This document shows, in pieces, positions 1 through 12,458 of a stretch of DNA of 64,000 bases. The notes beneath the pieces were generated by a model that was not told the origin of the DNA, did not search any database, and saw nothing but the letters and a program-made list of their open reading frames with translations. The stretch is taken from positions 360,635,436 to 360,699,435 of the forward strand of contig OZ024742.1 in assembly GCA_964016885.1 (NCBI GenBank). Reading direction: 5' to 3'. Position numbers and translations under genes: made by a program. Every line of letters starts with the position of its first letter. Position 1 is the stretch's first letter. Origin of the DNA: Eledone cirrhosa (taxonomy: Eukaryota > Mollusca > Cephalopoda > Octopoda > Eledonidae).

Positions 1-3000
1 AGAGAGAAGGGGAAGAGGAGATAGTTCTAGAGCGAGGTGGGAAGAAGAGATAGTTCTAAAGAGAGGGGGAAGAAGAGATAGTTCTAGAGAGAGGGGAAAG
101 AAGAGATAGTTCTAGAGAGAGTGGGGAAGAAGAGATAGTTCTAGCGAGAGTGGGGAAGAAGAGATAGTTCTAGAGAGAGGTGGGAAGAAGAGATAGTTCT
201 AGAGAGTGGGGGGAAGAAGAGATAGTTGTAGAGAGGGGGGGCGGAATAAGAGATAGTTCTAGAGAGAGGGGGAAAAGTGATAGTTCTAGAGGGAGGGGTA
301 AAAGAGATAGTTCTAGAGAGAGGGGGGGAAGTAGATATAGTTCTAGAGAGAGGGGAAAGAAGAGATAATTCTAGAGAGAGGGGGGAAGTAGATATAGTTC
401 CAGATAGAGAGGGGGAAAAGAAATAGTTCTAGAGAGAGGGGGGAAGAAGAGATAGTTCTAGAGAGAGGGGGAAGAAGAGATAGTCCTAGAGAGAGGGGTG
501 AAGAAGAAATAGTTCTAGAGAGAGGGGGAAGAAGAGATAGTTCTAGAGAGAGGGGGGGAAGAAGAGATAGTTCTAGAGAGGGGGGGGGGGATAAGAGATA
601 GTTCTAGAGAGGGGGGGGGGGGAATAAGAGATAGTTCTAGAGAGAGGGGGAAAAGAGGTAGTTCTAGAGAGAGGGGGAACAAGAGATAGTTCTAGAGAGA
701 GAGGGGAAGTAGATATAGGTCCAGAGAGAGAGGGGGAAAAGAAATAGTTCTAAAGAGAGGGGGGAAGAAGAGATAGTTGTAGAGAGAGGGGGAAGAAGAG
801 ATAGTTCTAGAGATAGGGGTGAAGAAGAGATAGTTCTAGAGAGAGGGGGGAAGAAGAGATAGTTCTAGAGAGAAGAAGAGATAGTTCTAGAGAGAGGGTT
901 GAAGAAGAGATAGTTCTAGAGAGAGGGGGAAAAAGAGATAGTTCTAGAGAGAGAGGAGAAGCAGATATAGTTCCAGAGAGAGAGGGGTAAAAGAAATAGT
1001 TCTAAAGAGAGGGGGGAAGAAGAGATAGTTGTAGAGAGAGGGGTGAAGAAGGGATAGTTCTAGAGAGAGGGGGGAAGAAGAGATAGTTCTAGAGAGAAGA
1101 AGAGATAGTTCTAGAGAGAGGGGTGAAGAAGAGATAGTTCTAGAGAGGGGGGTAGAAGAGATAGTTCTAGAGAAAGAGGGAAGAAGAGATAGTTCTAGAG
1201 AGAGGGGGGAAGAAGAGATAGTTCTATTGAGTGAGGGAAGAAGAGAGTGTTCTAGAGAAAGAGGGAAGAGATAGTTCTAGAGAGAGGGGGAAGAAGAGAT
1301 AGTACTAGAGAGATGGGGGTGGGGAAGAAGAGATAGTTCTAGAGAGAGGGGGTAAGAAGAGATAGTTCTAGAGAGAGAGGGAAGAAGACATAGTTCTAGA
1401 GAGAGGGGGGAAGAAGAGATAGTTCTATTGAGTGAGGGAAGAAGAGAGTGTTCTAGAGAAAGAGGGAAGAGATAGTTCTAGAGAGAGGGGGAAGAAGAGA
1501 TAGTACTAGAGAGATGGGGGTGGGGAAGAAGAGATAGTTCTAGAGAGAGGGGGTAAGAAGAGATAGTTCTAGAGAGAGGGGGAAGAAGATATAGTTCTAG
1601 AGAGAGGGGGGGCGGAGAAGATATAGTTCTAGAGAGAGGGGTGTAGAAGAGACAGTTCTAGAGAGAGGAGAGAAGAAGAGATAGTTCTAGAGAGAAGGGG
1701 AAGAAGAGATAGTTCTAGAGAGAGCGGGATAGAAGAGATAGTTCTAGAGAGAGGGGGAAGAAGAGATAGTTCTAGAGAGAGGGGGAAGAAGAGATAGTTC
1801 TAGAGAGAGGGGGAAGAAGAGATATTTCTAGAGAGAGGGGGAAGAAGAGATAGTTCTAGAGAGAGGGGGGAAGAAGAGATAGTTCTAGAGAGAGGGGGGA
1901 AGAAGAGATAGTTCTAGAGAGAGGGGAGAAGAAGAGATAGTTCTAGATGGAACGGGAAGGAGACATAGTTCTAGAGGGAGGGGGAGGGAGTAGAGATAGT
2001 TCTAGAGAGAGGAGGAACAAGAGATAGATCTAGAGAGAAAGAGAGAAGAAGAGATAGTTCTAGAGAGAGGGGGGATGTAGATATAGTTCCAGAGAGAGAG
2101 GGTAAAAGAGATAATTCTAGAGAGAGGGGGAAGAAGAGATAGTTCTAGAGACAGGGGAAAGAAGAGATAGTTCTAGAGAGAGGTGGATAAGAGATAGTTC
2201 TAGAGAGAGGGGGAAGAAGAGATAGTTCTAGAGAGAGGGGGAAAAGAGTTAGTTCTAGAGAGGGGATGAAGAGATAGTTCTAGAGAGAGGGGGAAGAAGA
2301 GATATTTCTAGAGAGAGGGGGAAGAAGAGATAGTTCTAGAGAGAGGGGGAGAAGTGATAGTTCTAGAGAGAGGGGGAGAAGAACATATAGTTCTAGAGAG
2401 GGGGGGAATAAGAGATAGTTATATAGAGGGGGGTAAGAAGAGATAGTTCTAGAGAGAGGGGTAAAAGAGATAGTTCTATAGAGAGGGGGGAAGTAGATAT
2501 AGTTCTAGAGAGAGGGGGAAGAAGAGATAGTTCTAGAGAGAATGGGAAGAACAGATAATTCTAGAGAGAGGGGGAAGAACAGATAGTTCTAGAGAGAGGG
2601 GGAAGAAGAGATAGTTCTAGAGAGAGGGGGGAAGAAGAGATAGTTCTACAGAGAAAGGTAGGGAGAAGAGATAGTTATATATAGAGGGGGGAGAAGAGAT
2701 AGTTCTAGAGAGAGTGGGGAAGAAGAGATAGTTCTAGAGAGAGGGGGAAGAGGAGATAGTTCTAGAGCGAGGTGGGAAGAAAAGATAGTTCTAAGGAGAG
2801 GGGGAAGAAGAGATAGTTCTAGAGAGGGGGGAAGAAGAGATAGTTCTAGCGAGAGTGGGGAAGAAGAGATAGTTCTAGAGAGAGGGGGAAGAAGAGATAG
2901 TTCTAGAGAGTGGGGGGAAGAAGAGATAGTTGTAGAGAGGGGGGGAATAAGAGATAGTTCTAGAGAGAGGGGGAAGAAGAGATAGTTCTAGAGAGTGGGG

Positions 3001-6000
3001 GGAAGAAGAGATAGTTCTAGAGGAAGGGGTAAAAGAGATAGTTCTAGAGAGAGGGGGGAAGTAGATATAGTTCTAGAGAGAGGGGGAAGAAGAGATAATT
3101 CTACAGAGAGGGTGGAAGTAGATATAGTTCCAGATAGAGAGGGGGGAAGTATATATAGTTCCAGATAGAGAGGGGGAAAAGAAATAGTTCTAGAGAGAGG
3201 GGGGAAGAAGAGATAGTTCTAGAGAGAGGGGGAAGAAGAGATAGTTCTAGAGACAGGGGTGAAGAAGAAATAGTTCTAGAGAGAGGGGGAAGAAGAGATA
3301 GTTCTAGAGAGAGGGGGGAAGAAGAGATAGTTCTAGAGAGGGGGGGGATAAGAGATAGTTCTAGAGAGAGGTGGAAAAGAGATAGTTCTAGAGAGAGGGG
3401 GAACAAGAGATAGTTCTAGAGAGAGAGGGGAAGTAGATATAGGTCCAGAGAGAGAGGGGGAAAAGAAATAGTTCTAAAGAGAGGGGGGAAGAAGAGATAG
3501 TTGTAGAGAGAGGCGGAAGAAGAGATAATTCTAGAGATAGGGGTGAAGAAGAGATAGTTCTAGAGAGAGGGGGGAAGAAGAGATAGTTCTAGAGAGAAGA
3601 AGAGATAGTTCTAGAGAGAGGGGTGAAGAAGAGATAGTTCTAGAGAGAGGGGGAAGAAGAGATAGTTCTAGAGAGAGGGGAGGGAGAAGGGATAGTTCTA
3701 TTGAGTGGGGGAAGAAGAGAGTGTTCTAGAGGAAGAGGGAAGAGATAGTTCTAGAGAGAGGGGGAAGAGGAGATAGTACTAGAGAGATGGGGGTGAGGAA
3801 GAAGAGATAGCTCTAGAGAGAGGGGGAGAAGAGATAGTTCTAGAGAGCGGGGGAAGAAGAGATAGTTCTAGAGAGAGGGGGTAAGAAGAGATAGTTCTAG
3901 AGAGAAGGGGAAGAAGATATAGTTCTAGAGAGAGGGGGGCGGAGAAGATATAGTTCTAGAGAGAGGGGTGTAGAAGAGCCTGTTCTATAGAGAGGAGAGA
4001 AGAAGAGATAGTTCTAGAGAGAGGGGGAAGATGAGATAGTTCTAGAGAGAGCGGGATAGAAGAGGTAGTTCTAGAGAGAGGGGGAAAAGAGTTAGTTCTA
4101 GAGAGAGGGGGATGAAGAGAGAGTTTTAGAGAGAGGGGGAAGAAGAGATAGTTCTAGAGAGAGGGGGAACAAGAGATAGTTCTAGAGAGAGAGGGAAGAA
4201 GAGATAATTCTAGAGAGAGGGGGGAGAAAAGATAGTTCTAGAGAGAGGAGGAGAAGAAGAGATAGTTCTAGAGCGGGGGAATAAGAGATAGTTCTATAGA
4301 GGGGGGTAAGAAGAGATAGTTCTAGAGAGAGGGGGAAAAGAGTTAGTTCTAGAGAGGGGGATGAAGAGATTGTTCTAGAGAGAGTGGGAACAAGAGATAG
4401 TTCTAGAGAGAGGGGAAGAAGAGATAGTTCTAGAGAGAGGGGGAGAAGTGATAGTTCTAGAGAGAGGGGGAGAAGAACATATAGTTCTAGAGAGGGGGGA
4501 ATAAGAGATAGTTATATAGAGGGGGATGAAGAGATAGTTCTAGAGAGAGGGGGAAGAAGAGATAGTTCTAGAGAGAGGGGGAACAAGAGATAGTTCTATA
4601 GAGAGGGGGGAAGTAGATATAGTTCTAGAGAGAGGGGGAAGAAGAGATAGTTCTAGAGAGAATGGGAAGAAGAGATAATTCTAGAGAGAGGGGGAAGAAG
4701 AGATAGTTCTAGAGAGAGGTGGAAGAAGAGATAGTTCTAGAGAGAGGGGGGAAGAAGAGATAGTTCTACAGAGAAAGGTAGGGAGAAGAGATAGTTATAT
4801 ATAGAGGGGGGAGAAGAGATAGTTCTAGAGAGAGTGGGGAAGAAGAGATAGTTGTAGAGAGAGGCGGGAAAAAGAGATAGTTCTAGAGAGAGGGGGAAGA
4901 AGAGACAGTTGTAGAGACAGGGGGAAGAAGAAATAGTTCTAGAGACAGGGGGAAGAAGCGATATTTCTAGCGAGAAGGGGGAGAAGAGATAGTTCTATAG
5001 CGAGGGGAGTGAGAGATAATTCTAGAGAGAGGGGGAAGAACAGATAGTTCTAGAGAGAAGGGGAAGAGGAGATAGTTCTAGAGCGAGGTGGGAAGAAGAA
5101 ATAGTTCTAAAGAGAGGGGGAAGAAGAGATAGTTCTAGAGAGAGGGGAAAGAAGAGATAGTTCTAGAGAGAGGGGGGAAGAAGAGATAGTTCTTGCGAGA
5201 GTGGGGAAGAAGAGATAGTTCTAGAGAGAGGGGGAAGAAGAGATAGTTCTAGAGAGTGGGGGGAAGAAGAGATAGTTGTAGAGAGGGGGGGGGAATAAGA
5301 GATAGTTCTAGAGAGAGGGGGAAAAGAGATAGTTCTAGAGGGAGGCGTAAAAGAGATAGTTCTAGAGAGAGGGGGTAAGTAGATATAGTTCTAGAGAGAG
5401 GGGGAAGAAGAGATAATTCTAGAGAGAGGGGGGAAGTAGATATAGTTCCAGATAGAGAGGGGGAAAAGAAATAGTTCCAGAGAGAGGGGGGAAGAAGAGA
5501 TAGTTCTAGAGAGAGGGGGAAGAAGAGATAGTTCTAGAGAGAGGGGTGAAGAAGAAATAGTTCCTGAGAGAGGGGGAAGAAGAGATAGTTCTAGAGAGAG
5601 GGGAGGAAGAAGAGATAGTTCTAGAAAGGGGGGGGGGGAATAGGAGATAGTTCTAGAGAGAGGGGGAAAGGAGATAGTTCTAGAGAGAGGGGGAACAAGA
5701 GATAGTTGTAGAGAGAGGGGGAAGAAGAGATAGTTCTAGAGATAGGGGTGAAGAAGAGATAGTTCTAGAGAGAGGAGGAACAAGAGATAGTTCTAGAGAG
5801 AAAGAGAGAAGAAGAGATAGTTCTATGGAGAGGGGGAATGTAGATATAGTTCCAGAGAGAGATGGTAAAAGAGATAGTTCTAGAGAGAGGGGGATAAGAG
5901 ATAGTTCTAGAGAGAGGGGGAAGAAGAGATAGTTCTAGAGAGAGGGGGAGAAGAACATATAGTTCTAGAGAGGGGGGAATAAGAGATAGTTATATAGAGG

Positions 6001-9000
6001 GGGATGAAGAGATAGTTCTAGAGAGAGTGGGAAGAAGAGATAGTTCTAGAGAGAGGGGGAACAAGAGATAGTTCTAGAGAGGGGGTGGGATAAGTGATAG
6101 TTCTAGAGAGAGGGCGAAAAGAGATAGTTCTAGAGTGAGGGGGAGGAAGTGATAGTTCTAGAGAGAGGGGGAAGAAGAGATAGTTCTAGAGAGAGGGGGA
6201 AGAAGAGATAGTTCTAGAGAGAGGGGTAAAAGTGATAGTTCTATAGAGAGGGGGGAAGTAGATATAGTTCTAGGAAGGGGGTAAGAAGAGATAGTTCTAG
6301 AGAGAGGGGGAAGAAGAGATAATTCTAGAGAGAGGGGGAAAAAGAGATAGTTCTAGAGAGAGAGGGGAAGCAGATATAGTTCCAGAGAGAGAGGGGGAAA
6401 AGAAATAGTTCTAAAGAGAGGGGGGAAGAAGAGATAGTTGTAGAGAGAGGGGGAAGAAGAGATAGTTCTAGAGGGGGAACAAGAGAGGAACAAGAGAGGA
6501 ACAAGAGGGGGAACAAGAGAGAGGGGGGAAGAAGAGATAGTTCTAGAGAGAAGAAGAGATAGTTCTAGAGAGAGGGGTGAAGAAGAGATAGTTCTAGAGA
6601 GGGGGGTAAAAGAGATAGTTCTAGAGAGAGAGGGAAGAAGAGATAGTTCTAGAGAGAGGGGGGAAGAAGAGATAGTTCTATTGAGTGAGGGAAGAAGAGA
6701 GTGTTCTAGAGAAAGTGGGAAGAGATAGTTCTAGAGAGAGGGGGAAGAAGAGATAGTACTAGAGAGATGGGGTTGGGGAAGAAGAGATAGTTCTAGAGAG
6801 AGGGGGTAAGAAGAGATAGTTCTAGAGAGAGGGGGAAGAAGATATAGCTCTAGAGAGAGGGGGGGCGGAGAAGATATAGTTCTAGAGAGAGGGGTGTAGA
6901 AGAGACAGTTCTAGAGAGAGGAGAGAAGAAGAGATAGTTCTAGAGAGAGGGGGAAGAGATAGTTCTAGAGAGAGCGGGATAGAAGAGATAGTTCTAGAGA
7001 GAGGGGGAAGAAGAGATAGTTCTACAGAGAGGGGGGAAGAAGAGATAGTTCTAGAGAGAGGGGGAAGAAGAGATAGTTCTAGAGAGAGGGGGAAGAAGAG
7101 ATAGTTCTAGAGAGAGGGGGGAAGAAGAGATAGTTCTAGAGAGAGGGGGAAGAAGAGATAGTTCTAGAGAGAGGGGGAAGAAGAGATAGTTCTAGAGAGA
7201 GGGGGGAAGAAGAGATAGTTCTACAGAGAAAGGTAGGGAGAAGAGATAGTTATATATAGAGGGGGGAGAAGAGATAGTTCTAGAGAGAGTGGGGAAGAAG
7301 AGATAGTTGTAGAGAGAGGGGGGAAGAAGAGATAGTTCTAGAGAGAGGGGGAAGAAGAGACAGTTGTAGAGAGAGGGGGAAGAAGAGATAGTTCTAGAGA
7401 CAGGGGAAGAAACGATATTTCTAGCGAGAGGGGGGAGAAGAGATAGTTCTATAGAGAGGGGAGTGAGAGATAATTGTAGAGAGAGGGGGAAGAACAGATA
7501 GTTCTAGAGAGAAGGGGAAGAGGAGATAGTTCTAGAGCGAGGTGGGAAGAAGAGATAGTTCTAAAGAGAGGGAGAAGAAGAGATAGTTCTAGAGAGAGGG
7601 GAAAGAAGAGATAGTTCTCTAGAGAGTGGGGAAGAAGAGATAGTTCTAGCGAGAGTGGGGAAGAAGAGATAGTTCTAGAGAGAGGAGGAAGAGATAGTTC
7701 TAGAGAGTGGGGGAAGAAGAGATAGTTGTAGAGAGGGGGGGGGAATAAGAGATAGTTCTAGAGAGAGGGGGAAAAGAGATAGTTCTAGAGGGAGGGGTAA
7801 AAGAGATAGTTCTAGAGAGAGGGGGGAAGTAGATATAGTTCTAGAGAGAGAGGGGGAAAAGAAATAGTTCTAAAGAGAGGGGGGAAGAAGAGATAGTTGT
7901 AGAGAGAGGGGGAAGAAGAGATAGTTCTAGAGAGAGGGGTGAAGAAGAAATAGTTCTAGAGAGAGGGGGAAGAAGAGATAGTTCTAGAGAGAGGGGGGAA
8001 GAAGAGATAATTCTAGAGAGAGGGGGGAAGTAGATATAGTTCCAGATACAGAGGGGGAAAAGAAATAGTTCTAGAGAGAGGGGGGAAGAAGAGATAGTTC
8101 TAGAGAGAGGGGGAAGAAGAGATAGTTCTAGAGAGAGGGGTGAAGAAGAAATAGTTCTAGAGAGAGGGGGAAGAAGAGATAGTTCTAGAGAGAGGGGGGA
8201 AGAAGAGATAGTTCTAGAGAGGGGGGGGGGGAATAAGAGATAGTTCTAGAGAGAGGGGGAAAAGAGATAGTTCTAGAGAGAGGGGGAACAAGAGATAGTT
8301 CTAGAGAGAGAGGGGATGTAGATATAGGTCCAGAGAGAGAGGGGGAAAAGAAATAGTTCTAAAGAGAGGGGGGAAGAAGAGATAGTTGTAGAGAGAGGGG
8401 GAAGAAGAGATAGTTCTACAGAGAGGGGGGAAGAAGAGATAGTTCTAGAGAGAGGGGGAAGAAGAGATAGTTCTAGAGAGAGTGGTGAAGAAGAGATAGT
8501 TCTAGAGAGAGGGGGAAGAAGAGATAGTTCTAGAGGGGTAAAAGAGATAGTTCTAGAGAGAGGGGGAAGAAGAGATAGTTCTAGAGAGTGGGGGGAAGAA
8601 GAGATAATTCTAGAGAGAGGGGGGGAAAAGAGATAGTTCTATAGAGAGGGGGAAGAAGAGATAGTTCTAGAGAGAGGGGTAAAAGAGATAGTTCTAGAGA
8701 GAGGGGGGAAGTAGATATAGTTCTAGGGAGAGGGGGAAAAGAGATAGTTCTAGAGAGAGGGGGAAGAAGAGATAGTTCTAGAGAGAGGGGGAAGAAGAGA
8801 TAGTTCTAGAGAGAGGGGAAGAAGAGATAGTTCTAGAGAGAGAGAGGGAAGAAGAGATAGTGCTAGAGAGAGAGGGGGAAGAAGAGATAGTTCTAGAGAG
8901 AGAGGGAAGAAGAGATAGTGCTAGAGAGAGAGGGGAAGAAGAGATAGTTCTAGAGAGAGGGGAAGAAGAGATAGTTCTAGAGAGAGGGGGAGGAAGAGAT

Positions 9001-9323
9001 AGTTCTAGAGAGAGGGGGGAGAAGAGATAGTTCTAGAGAGAGGGGGAGAAGAAGAGATAGTTCTAGAGAGGGGGGAATAAGAGATAGTTCTAGAGAGGGG
9101 GGAATAAGAGATAGTTCTAGAGAGAGAGGGAAGAAGAGATAGATCTAGAGAGGGGGGAAGAAGAGATAGTTCTAGAGAGAGAGGGAAGAAGAGATAGATC
9201 TAGAGAGGGGGGAATAAGAGATAGTTCTAGAGAGAGAGGGAAGAAGATATAGATCTAGAGAGGGGGGAATAAGAGATAGTTCTAGAGAGAGAGGGAAGAA
9301 GATATAGCTCTAGAGAGAGGGGG

Positions 9324-12300
9324 GCGGAGAAGATATAGTTCTAGAGAGAGGGGTGTAGAAGAGACAGTTCTAGAGAGAGGAGAGAAGAAGAGATAGTTCT
9401 AGAGAGAGGGGGAAGAGATAGTTCTAGAGAGAGCGGGATAGAAGAGATAGTTCTAGAGAGAGGGGGAAGAAGAGATAGTTCTAGAGAGAGGGGGGAAGAA
9501 GAGATAGTTCTAGAGAGAGGGGGAAGAAGAGATAGTTCTAGAGAGAGGGGGAAGAAGAGATAGTTCTAGAGAGAGGGGGGAAGAAGAGATAGTTCTAGAG
9601 AGAGGGGGGAAGAAGAGATAATTATAGAGAGAGGGGAGAAGAAGAGATAGTTCTTGATGGAACGGGAAGGAGACATAGTTCTAGAGGGAGGGGGAGGGAG
9701 TAGAGATAGTTCTAGAGAGAGGAGGAACAAGAGATAGTTCTAGAGAGAAAGAGAGAAAAAGAGATAGTTCTAGAGAGAGGGGGGATATAGTTCCAGAGAG
9801 AGAGGGTAAAAGAGATAATTCTAGAGAGAGGGGGAAGAAGAGATAGTTCTAGAGACAGGGGAAAGAAGAGATAGTTCTAGAGAGAGGGGGATAAGAGATA
9901 GTTCTAGAGAGAGGGGGAAGAAGAGATAGTTCTAGAGAGAGGGGGAAAAGAGTTAGTTCTAGAGAGGGGGATGAAGAGATAGTTCTAGAGAGAGGGGGAA
10001 CAAGAGATAGTTCTAGAGAGAGGGGGAGAAGTGATAGTTCTAGAGAGAGGGGGAGAAGAACATATAGTTCTAGAGAGGGGGGAATAAGAGATAGTTATAT
10101 AGAGGGGGATAAGAAGAGATAGTTCTAGAGAGAGGGGTAAAAGAGATAGTTCTATAGAGAGGGGGGAAGTAGATATAGTTCTAGAGAGAATGGGAAGAAG
10201 GGATAATTCTAGAGAGAGGGGGAAGAAGAGATAGTTCTAGAGAGAGGGGGAAGAAGAGATAGTTCTAGAGAGAGGGGGGAAGAAGAGATAGTTCTACAGA
10301 GAAATGTAGGGAGAAGAGATAGTTATATATAGAGGGGGGAGAAGAGATAGTTCTAGAGAGAGTGGGGAAGAAGAGATAGTTGTAGAGAGAGGGGGGAAGA
10401 AGAGATAGTTCTAGAGAGAGGGGGAAGAAGAGACAGTTGTAGAGAGAGGGGGAAGAAGAGTTATTTCTAGAGACAGGGGGAAGAAGCGATATTTCTAGCG
10501 AGAGGGGGGAGAAGAGATAGTTCTATAGAGAGGGGAGTGAGAGATAATTCTAGAGAGAGGGGGAAGAACAGATAGTTCTAGAGAGAAGGGGAAGAGGAGA
10601 TAGTTCTAGAGCGAGGTGGGAAGAAGAGATAGTTCTAAAGAGAGGGAGAAGAAGAGATAGTTCTAGAGAGAGGGGAAAGAAGAGATAGTTCTCTAGAGAG
10701 TGGGGAAGAAGAGATAGTTCTAGCGAGAGTGGGAAGAAGAGATAGTTCTAGAGAGAGGGGGAAGAAGAGATAGTTCTAGAGAGTGGGGGGAAGAAGAGAT
10801 AGTTGTAGAGAGGGCGGGGGGGAATAAGAGATAGTTCTAGAGAGAGGGGGAAAAGAGATAGTTCTAGAGGGAGGGGTAAAAGAGATAGTTCTAGAGAGAG
10901 GGGGGAAGTAGATATAGTTCTAGAGAGAGAGGGGGAAAAGAAATAGTTCTAAAGAGAGGGGGGAAGAAGAGATAGTTGTAGAGAGAGGGGGAAGAAGAGA
11001 TAGTTCTAGAGAGAGGGGTGAAGAAGAAATAGTTCTAGAGAGAGGGGGAAGAAGAGATAGTTCTAGAGAGAGGGGGGAAGAAGAGATAATTCTAGAGAGA
11101 GGGGGGAAGTAGATATAGTTCCAGATACAGAGGGGGAAAAGAAATAGTTCTAGAGAGAGGGGGGAAGAAGAGATAGTTCTAGAGAGAGGGGGAAGAAGAG
11201 ATAGTTCTCTAGAGAGTGGGGAAGAAGAGATAGTTCTAGCGAGAGTGGGGAAGAAGAGATAGTTCTAGAGAGAGGAGGAAGAGATAGTTCTAGAGAGTGG
11301 GGGGAAGAAGAGATAGTTGTAGAGAGGGGGGGGGAATAAGAGATAGTTCTAGAGAGAGGGGGAAAAGAGATAGTTCTAGAGGGAGGGGTAAAAGAGATAG
11401 TTCTAGAGAGAGGGGGGAAGTAGATATAGTTCTAGAGAGAGAGGGGGAAAAGAAATAGTTCTAAAGAGAGGGGGGAAGAAGAGATAGTTGTAGAGAGAGG
11501 GGGAAGAAGAGATAGTTCTAGAGAGAGGGGTGAAGAAGAAATAGTTCTAGAGAGAGGGGGAAGAAGAGATAGTTCTAGAGAGAGGGGGGAAGAAGAGATA
11601 ATTCTAGAGAGAGGGGGGAAGTAGATATAGTTCCAGATACAGAGGGGGAAAAGAAATAGTTCTAGAGAGAGGGGGGAAGAAGAGATAGTTCTAGAGAGAG
11701 GGGGAAGAAGAGATAGTTCTAGAGGGGTAAAAGAGATAGTTCTAGAGAGAGGGGGAAGAAGAGATAGTTCTAGAGAGTGGGGGGAAGAAGAGATAATTCT
11801 AGAGAGAGGGGGGGAAAAGAGATAGTTCTATAGAGAGGGGGAAGAAGAGATAGTTCTAGAGAGAGGGGTAAAAGAGATAGTTCTAGAGAGAGGGGGGAAG
11901 TAGATATAGTTCTAGGGAGAGGGGGAAAAGAGATAGTTCTAGAGAGAGGGGGAAGAAGAGATAGTTCTAGAGAGAGGGGGAAGAAGAGATAGTTCTAGAG
12001 AGAGGGGAAGAAGAGATAGTTCTAGAGAGAGAGAGGGAAGAAGAGATAGTGCTAGAGAGAGAGGGGGAAGAAGAGATAGTTCTAGAGAGAGAGGGAAGAA
12101 GAGATAGTGCTAGAGAGAGAGGGGAAGAAGAGATAGTTCTAGAGAGAGGGGAAGAAGAGATAGTTCTAGAGAGAGGGGGAGGAAGAGATAGTTCTAGAGA
12201 GAGGGGGGAGAAGAGATAGTTCTAGAGAGAGGGGGAGAAGAAGAGATAGTTCTAGAGAGGGGGGAATAAGAGATAGTTCTAGAGAGGGGGGAATAAGAGA

Positions 12301-12458
12301 TAGTTCTAGAGAGAGAGGGAAGAAGAGATAGATCTAGAGAGGGGGGAAGAAGAGATAGTTCTAGAGAGAGAGGGAAGAAGAGATAGATCTAGAGAGGGGG
12401 GAATAAGAGATAGTTCTAGAGAGAGAGGGAAGAAGATATAGCTCTAGAGAGAGGGGGG
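9324..12458 (+). repeat. One period (3,135 bp) of a higher-order repeat in the minisatellite
   Basis: Rare monomer variants recur at fixed distances. The variant containing GCGGAGAAGATA occurs at 1,612, 3,939, 6,865, 9,324 and 12,459. The variant GATGGAACGGGAAGG occurs at 1,946, 9,656 and 12,791. The variant GAGAAATGTAGGGAG occurs at 10,299 and 13,434. The last spacings are all exactly 3,135 bp, so about 9.3-11.2 kb is repeated at about 12.5-14.3 kb. A related block at 7,617 recurs at 11,207. Older periods to the left are shorter (about 2.1-2.9 kb) and more diverged. I infer repeated kilobase-scale unequal exchange. Confidence 0.85.
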